From contig CAMNMI010000031.1 of the NCBI GenBank assembly GCA_946544555.1, positions 1 through 9,736 on the forward strand: a stretch of 9,736 bases of DNA, in the 5' to 3' direction. This document shows, in pieces, positions 6,043 through 9,736 of this stretch. The position numbers were made by a program, and so were the translations under genes. Every line of letters starts with the position of its first letter. Position 1 is the first letter of the stretch. This stretch comes from an uncultured Rickettsiales bacterium. Its GTDB lineage: Bacteria > Pseudomonadota > Alphaproteobacteria > Rickettsiales > Deianiraeaceae. The notes under the pieces are model-generated. The model was not told the DNA's origin and made no database searches. It saw nothing but the letters and a program-made list of their open reading frames with translations.

Positions 6043-7620
6043 ATGGAAAATGACATAAATGTTAATTATGGTGTGCGGAAGAAAAGTTTTTGGCAAAGGC
6101 ATCCTACTCTAAGGACGTTGCTGACGGTTTTTTTGTGCTTGCTTTTGATTGGTGTATTAATGATTGCTGTATATCATATAATGAATGCTATAAACAATTC
6201 TAAAAAGAATGACGAAATTGATGAGGCAAAAAAGGCAGATGAAAATGTAAAGAGTAGCAAAGACAAACTCACTGAAGAACAAAAAGAGGCGCTTGAAAAA
6301 GGAGAATTAAAATCAGAAGATCTTCAAAAAAACTTGGATAAGGAAATGAGTGAAGCTGCTGATGCAACGAATACAAGGCAACAATTTAGTGCCTATAAGA
6401 ATTCAAAAGATACGTCAGAGCAAGCTAAAATAGCGGATGATTATGCAAGATCTCAAGCAAGGGCGTTGCAAGATGGCAAATTAGATTTAGATAAGTTGCA
6501 AGAAATTGCTGATAAAGAGAATAATAATTTAAAGGTTGCTCAGACAGCAGAACAAAGTTCTTTTGACAATCTTACTAAAAATAAAGATTTTACAACCGAG
6601 CAGGCAAATGCAATTAAAAAGGGAGATACACTGACAACCAGCTTGAATGATACTGATACCATAAGCTATTCAGCTTATAAGAAAGCTATCTCTGAGATTG
6701 GAAGCACGAAGAAGAATGGTACCACCACCGATGAGCTCTTGTTTACTAACGAACAAAAGAACGACATTATAGATGGTAAAATTAAATATGATGCTGATAG
6801 TAAAAAAATATTGAATGAATCTGGCAAGGAAATTAAATTTTCTGATACGACAGATCAAACAACAGCTGTAAACTTGGTTAAGAAATTTGCTAAAGTTGCT
6901 GACAATGATAACAATATTATTAAAAGCACAGCATATGCAATGACAGATAAGCAGCGGGGGGCCGTCCATTATGGAACTTTTGATGAAAGCAAGGATAAAG
7001 TAAATTTGGCACCTTCAGAACAACAACAAATTTTAATTAAGGACTATAAAGCAAAGGCAGAAGCTTTGATAAACCAGAGGGAGGCGTCTAATTATGCCAA
7101 TAATAGATATAAATATGCCGATGATTATCAAACAGCGGTAGATAAAGCCTCGGTATTGAGTGATTTTGAAGAACTTGAGAAAGGGGCTATAAAAAACGCA
7201 AAATTGAGTAATTATATTGAAGGCCGGGTAATAGAGGAGAACAATGATGTGACACGAGCAAAAACATTGCTTGGTGATGTAAAAAACATTGAAAAAAATC
7301 AAGCGATATTGGATGCAACCGCTAAAAAGGAAGGCGCCACATTAGATGATGCGCAAAGTGTGATAGAGAAAGATTATATCGACAAATTCCCAAAGAGTGA
7401 TGGCGCTTTCAGGATTATTGGTGACGCTGCTGCGGCTGCTGGTGTATTGGGAGCAATAGGTACTGGAATTTGTGCGGCAGCTAGTAGTTCGCAAGATGAG
7501 GATGGAGAAGAAGTTGTGAATGTTGGAAATAACAGTAGAAGAAATATCATAAATGATAATGCGGCAAATAATGCACAACAGTATTATTCAAAAATAACGA
7601 CAACAACTGTTTCAAAATAG
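6043..7620 (+). CDS. Unrecognised large single-pass membrane protein with degenerate repeats (525 aa)
   Basis: No known family is recognised. A basic N-terminus (VRKKSFWQRH, 11-20) precedes a strong transmembrane helix (about 24-47). By the positive-inside rule the long rest should lie outside the cytoplasm. Residues 50-440 are Lys/Asp/Glu/Asn/Ala-rich and helical. They carry a loose repeat of the form T-x-E/K-Q-x-x-A/D-I/L/V-x-x-G: LTEEQKEALEKGEL (76-89), YARSQARALQDGKL (134-147), FTTEQANAIKKGDT (183-196), FTNEQKNDIIDGKI (234-247) and MTDKQRGAVHYGTF (300-313). An Ala/Gly-rich hydrophobic segment (458-480) could be a second membrane-inserting stretch. The tail is Asn/Thr-rich. ATG 6043 is chosen over TTG 6031 because of the promoter. 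The AT-rich codons resemble the genes at 1888 and 2898. A surface or secreted structural protein is plausible but unproven. Confidence 0.8.
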   Translation: MENDINVNYGVRKKSFWQRHPTLRTLLTVFLCLLLIGVLMIAVYHIMNAINNSKKNDEIDEAKKADENVKSSKDKLTEEQKEALEKGELKSEDLQKNLDKEMSEAADATNTRQQFSAYKNSKDTSEQAKIADDYARSQARALQDGKLDLDKLQEIADKENNNLKVAQTAEQSSFDNLTKNKDFTTEQANAIKKGDTLTTSLNDTDTISYSAYKKAISEIGSTKKNGTTTDELLFTNEQKNDIIDGKIKYDADSKKILNESGKEIKFSDTTDQTTAVNLVKKFAKVADNDNNIIKSTAYAMTDKQRGAVHYGTFDESKDKVNLAPSEQQQILIKDYKAKAEALINQREASNYANNRYKYADDYQTAVDKASVLSDFEELEKGAIKNAKLSNYIEGRVIEENNDVTRAKTLLGDVKNIEKNQAILDATAKKEGATLDDAQSVIEKDYIDKFPKSDGAFRIIGDAAAAAGVLGAIGTGICAAASSSQDEDGEEVVNVGNNSRRNIINDNAANNAQQYYSKITTTTVSK

Positions 7621-7628
7621 TTGCATTT

Positions 7629-7656
7629 GGAGGTTATCATGAATGACATTTTGTGA
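7629..7656 (+). other. GGAGG motif with a five-codon ORF
   Basis: GGAGG (7629-7633) is followed at ideal spacing by ATG (7639-7641) and a tiny frame M-N-D-I-L ending in TGA at 7656. It is the only clear full Shine-Dalgarno-like site placed before an ATG that I found in the window. It lies just after the 525-aa gene. It could be a leader peptide, the remnant of a lost gene start, or chance. The rest of 7657-7787 is AT-rich with no convincing gene. Confidence 0.25.
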
Positions 7657-7787
7657 CAATTGTATTGGTGAAAACCGCGATGATGTGTAAAAGAGTTAAG
7701 AAGTCAAAAAAAAGCAATTTGTATAAAGTTTGTAGCGATTGCTGAAAGTTTATTGACAATAAAAAATCTACAATTCCAGTGATAGTG

Positions 7788-8669
7788 ATGTCAAATCTTA
7801 TCGCAATTCGTAAGCGCATAAATAGCATCGCGTCAACAATTCGTGTGACAAAAGTGATGCAGATGATTGCGACTGCAAAGATTGCAAAAATCAAGCAAAT
7901 GATGACTGTTGTTGGACGCTATGGAGAGGAGACAGATGCAATTTTGCGGAAATACATGAGCAACACTACAATGCCAGGTGAACTGAAGAAATATTTCTCT
8001 GGTTTTTCAACGAAGAAAAATGTGTTGTTGTTGCTATTTTCCAGTGATAAAGGCACATGTGGAAGCATTAATACCAATATTTTCAAGGAGGCCATGCACG
8101 AGATTGCAGAATATAAGAAAAATAACAATACTGTTGAGGTTTTACCATTCGGAAAGAAGGCTGTAAAATGGGCGCAAACAAACTGTGAAAAACTTGGTTT
8201 TAAGGTCTACAAACAGGACGCATATGCTGACGCAGAATACTGTGATGCGAAGATTGTTGGTAGTGCAGTGAATACTATTTTAGAGGCCTATTCAAGTGGC
8301 GAGTTTAGTGAGGTTAGTATTTTGTCGCACAAGTTCAAGAATATTATCACTTGCAATGTGGTTAAGGAGCAGCTTTTACCAATTCGAAATGTTGTGGCAG
8401 ATAGTTCAAAAAGTGAGTTCATAAACATTGATGAGACAGCAAGTATGCCGCAGGCCATGATTGAATTTTACATCCGCACAAAGATTTATAATATCTACGT
8501 TTCAAACATTGCGTCAATCGTTTCAAGCAGGATGAACGCAATGGACAATGCCACAAAAAATGGCCAAGAAATCATTGATGATTTGAAAATCAAATATAAC
8601 AAAAGCAGGCAGGCGGGAATTACCGCGGAATTGAGTGATATTGTCTCTGGTTTTGAGGCAGTAAATTAG
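7788..8669 (+). CDS. atpG: F1Fo ATP synthase gamma subunit AtpG
   Basis: The gamma subunit is the rotor stalk of F1, turning inside the alpha3-beta3 ring and coupling proton flow to ATP synthesis. The 293-aa product has the N-terminal coiled helix (MSNLIAIRKRINSIASTIRV, then TKVMQMIATAKIAKIK, 1-36). The central fold has the signature SSDKGTCGSIN (85-95), and the C-terminal helix has SSRMNAMDNATKN (246-258) and the family signature ITAELSDIVSG (278-288). Length is normal. ATG 7788 is preferred over a GTG 9 nt upstream because MSNL matches family starts. No Shine-Dalgarno is present. A TTGACA lies at 7753-7758 and a TACAAT at 7769-7774, but their spacing is too short to pair, so the promoter is unclear. 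No other atp gene is in the window, although atpG usually sits between atpA and atpD. Confidence 0.96.
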   Translation: MSNLIAIRKRINSIASTIRVTKVMQMIATAKIAKIKQMMTVVGRYGEETDAILRKYMSNTTMPGELKKYFSGFSTKKNVLLLLFSSDKGTCGSINTNIFKEAMHEIAEYKKNNNTVEVLPFGKKAVKWAQTNCEKLGFKVYKQDAYADAEYCDAKIVGSAVNTILEAYSSGEFSEVSILSHKFKNIITCNVVKEQLLPIRNVVADSSKSEFINIDETASMPQAMIEFYIRTKIYNIYVSNIASIVSSRMNAMDNATKNGQEIIDDLKIKYNKSRQAGITAELSDIVSGFEAVN

Positions 8670-8956
8670 TTTATCCGTTTTTCAGAATATTCCGCGATTT
8701 TTTCTACGATTGGTTTTCCAATGACAATTGCAACCATGCAGGCAGCTAAAACAGCAAACAGTTCATTCATGCTTGACATTGTTTTTAGTAGCGGTTCGCT
8801 TGTGTCGCTGCATTTTTCCCAGCCAGAAATCCTGCAAACGGCTTCACAGATTACGGCAACAGAGTTGGCGTAAAATACATATCTAAAACACCATTTGATG
8901 TTGTCCATTGCGGTTTTTTTGTTTTTTGTGTTAATTAATTCTACTTCGTTTTCCAT
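8666..8956 (-). CDS. Unrecognised small membrane protein (96 aa)
   Basis: No family is recognised. Two hydrophobic stretches (about 24-40, FRYVFYANSVAVICEAV, and 64-80, NELFAVLAACMVAIVIG) flank a hydrophilic loop with WEKCSDTSEP (46-55), so two membrane passes are likely. There are five cysteines (23, 37, 41, 49, 73), many for this length. C41 and C49 lie in or next to the loop. A second possible start is Met17. It is convergent with atpG and its TAA overlaps the atpG TAG within TTAG (8666-8669). Upstream lie the GC-rich repeat copy B and then rppH on the same strand, so it may be co-transcribed with rppH. No clear promoter or Shine-Dalgarno is seen. The membrane pattern and a frame open up to the atpG stop support a real gene. 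Confidence 0.55.
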   Translation of the reverse strand: MENEVELINTKNKKTAMDNIKWCFRYVFYANSVAVICEAVCRISGWEKCSDTSEPLLKTMSSMNELFAVLAACMVAIVIGKPIVEKIAEYSEKRIN

Positions 8957-9010
8957 GATACCAGTATTTATGCGGTTTGTGTTTAGGGAAGTGTTTTTTA
9001 AGATATTTTT

Positions 9011-9086
9011 GTTGCACGGCGCGGAGCGCGTTTGGCCACCGAGCGTAGCGATGCCAAACGGCGAGGGCGAGGCTTCGGGCGAGCAA
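9011..9086 (-). repeat. GC-rich palindromic repeat, copy B
   Basis: This 76-bp GC-rich block is homologous to 1727-1807 in inverted orientation. On the minus strand it begins TTGCTCGCCCGA and ends GCTCCGCGCCGTGCAAC, matching copy A at both edges. The inner stem GTTTGGC (9030-9036) and GCCAAAC (9053-9059) is kept, while the outer stem has decayed to 4 bp (TTGC/GCAA). On the minus strand it starts 12 nt after the rppH stop, the same relation that copy A has to rarA. The flanking GCAACAAA is also shared. Confidence 0.75.
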
Positions 9087-9098
9087 TAAAAGAGTGTT

Positions 9099-9605
9099 TT
9101 ATATTATGCCTTTTAACCACTCAAAAACTTTTTTATATGTCTCTTTTTTGAATGAAATAACGTGTTTAATAAGAAACCTCGGCGTCTCCCATTTCCATGT
9201 GCGAAATTCCTGCGGCTCATCCGTTGCATGAAGATTAATGTCCTCATCCTTACCGAAATATTGAAACACAAACCAGTGCTGCTCCTGACCGCAAAATTGG
9301 CTTAGATAATCCTGCCTTTTGGCATGCTTCTCCATAACTTCTGGCGGAAAATCATACTTGATGGTGTGCGGCATTTTAGAAACCAGCATGGCATTCTCCT
9401 TTTTCACACCAACCTCCTCATACATCTCACGATATGCTGCAACAAGCACATCCTCTCCCTCATCAACACCACCCTGTGGCATCTGCCATGAATATTTATC
9501 ATTTTCTGGCTGCGATATGCGCTGTCCTGCAAATATCAAAAATCGGCCCTTTGCATCCTTTTTTAGCAGGATAATTCCCACATTTTGACGATATTTCTTT
9601 TCCAT
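9099..9605 (-). CDS. rppH: RNA pyrophosphohydrolase RppH (Nudix hydrolase)
   Basis: RppH removes pyrophosphate from 5'-triphosphate RNA ends in the cytoplasm and so starts RNase E-dependent mRNA decay. The alphaproteobacterial homologue is also known as NudH or, in Bartonella, invasion-associated IalA. The 168-aa product opens with YRQNVGIILL (5-14). It has SWQMPQGG (39-46) leading into a complete Nudix box G-x5-E-x7-REMYEEVGV (45-67), with the metal-binding REMYEE intact. It ends with family blocks QEQHWFVFQYFG (107-118), EFRTWKWETP (133-142) and VISFKKETYKKVF (149-161). A longer reading from 9638 exists. ATG 9605 is preferred because MEKKYRQNVGI matches family N-termini. A weak -10 TATTAT (9633-9628, minus strand) lies upstream. 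Confidence 0.92.
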   Translation of the reverse strand: MEKKYRQNVGIILLKKDAKGRFLIFAGQRISQPENDKYSWQMPQGGVDEGEDVLVAAYREMYEEVGVKKENAMLVSKMPHTIKYDFPPEVMEKHAKRQDYLSQFCGQEQHWFVFQYFGKDEDINLHATDEPQEFRTWKWETPRFLIKHVISFKKETYKKVFEWLKGII

Positions 9606-9681
9606 AACCCACAGATGAAAGCTCAAAATAATATGCAACCTTGTCTTGACTTTTAAATTGTCGCCGCAATTCTCAACTGTC

Positions 9682-9736
9682 GCGATCGTGGTGGAATGGT
9701 AGACACGTAGCCTTGAGGTGGCTATGCCGAAAGGTG
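9682..9736 (+). tRNA. tRNA-Leu (GAG), 5' part, cut by window end
   Basis: The acceptor 5' strand GCGATCG (9682-9688) is followed by TG and the Leu-type D region GTGGAATGGTAGACAC. The anticodon stem is TAGCC (9708-9712) with GGCTA (9720-9724) around loop TTGAGGT, giving anticodon GAG (9715-9717). The long variable arm typical of class II tRNAs begins at 9725 (TGCCGAAAGG). The T arm and 3' acceptor lie outside the window. The layout matches E. coli tRNA-Leu(GAG). A TTGACT (9646-9651) lies upstream, but the matching -10 is poor. Confidence 0.92.

Noticed and set aside
7713..7743. Inverted repeat AGCAAT/ATTGCT upstream of atpG
   Set aside because: It has six base pairs, a 19-nt loop and no T-run, within the range expected by chance in AT-rich DNA.
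7653..7745. 30-codon GTG frame (or 21 codons from ATG 7680) ending in a CSDC tail
   Set aside because: It has no Shine-Dalgarno at proper spacing and no recognisable similarity (briefly compared with ribosomal protein L36), and it is short enough to occur by chance.
8895..9089. 64-aa plus-strand frame running into repeat copy B
   Set aside because: Half of it is the non-coding repeat and the rest is antisense to the 96-aa gene.
9606..9638. Longer RppH N-terminus starting at 9638
   Set aside because: Family members begin close to the YRxNVGI block; the extra 11 residues match nothing and the candidate -10 lies within that stretch.
1..9736. CRISPR array, transposase or prophage genes
   Set aside because: No regularly spaced direct repeats and no recognisable transposase, integrase or phage protein were found; the only mobile-like signal is the paired GC-rich palindrome.

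Overview
The window is AT-rich bacterial DNA. It opens with the 3' end of a 23S rRNA gene, then a complete 5S rRNA and a tRNA-Ile(GAU), and closes inside a tRNA-Leu(GAG). The 23S end, the alphaproteobacterial look of FtsW, SecG and LolA, the low GC and the near absence of Shine-Dalgarno sequences suggest an alphaproteobacterium. It may be a host-associated lineage of the Rickettsiales/Holosporales type. That placement is inference, because no 16S is present to test it.

Layout: (1) 1-541, ribosomal RNA operon tail plus tRNA-Ile. (2) 557-1696, rarA, the AAA+ recombination/replication-restart ATPase, only 15 nt after the tRNA. (3) 1727-1807, a GC-rich palindromic repeat with a second, diverged copy at 9011-9086. 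(4) 1888-3893, two unrecognised lysine/glutamate-rich proteins that look like distant paralogues, each with a hydrophobic segment after an EFP motif. (5) 3906-5952 on the minus strand, a tight secG-lolA-ftsW operon for protein translocation, lipoprotein carriage and septal peptidoglycan synthesis. (6) 6043-7620, a large unrecognised single-pass membrane protein with a degenerate internal repeat, divergent from secG. (7) 7788-8669, atpG (ATP synthase gamma) standing alone, away from other atp genes. (8) 8666-8956 minus, a small two-segment membrane protein whose stop codon overlaps that of atpG. (9) 9099-9605 minus, rppH (RNA pyrophosphohydrolase). (10) 9682-end, the 5' part of tRNA-Leu.

Two themes stand out. 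Conserved housekeeping genes alternate with AT-richer unrecognised genes encoding charged, probably membrane-linked or exported proteins. Two of the three large unrecognised genes have near-consensus sigma70-type promoters so close to the ATG that their mRNAs would be leaderless or nearly so. These promoters share a T-tract in the spacer at the same phase. The 5S gene is bracketed by sequences able to form either one long processing stem or two local hairpins. The paired GC-rich repeats both lie just downstream of a gene's stop codon in the same orientation relative to that gene.
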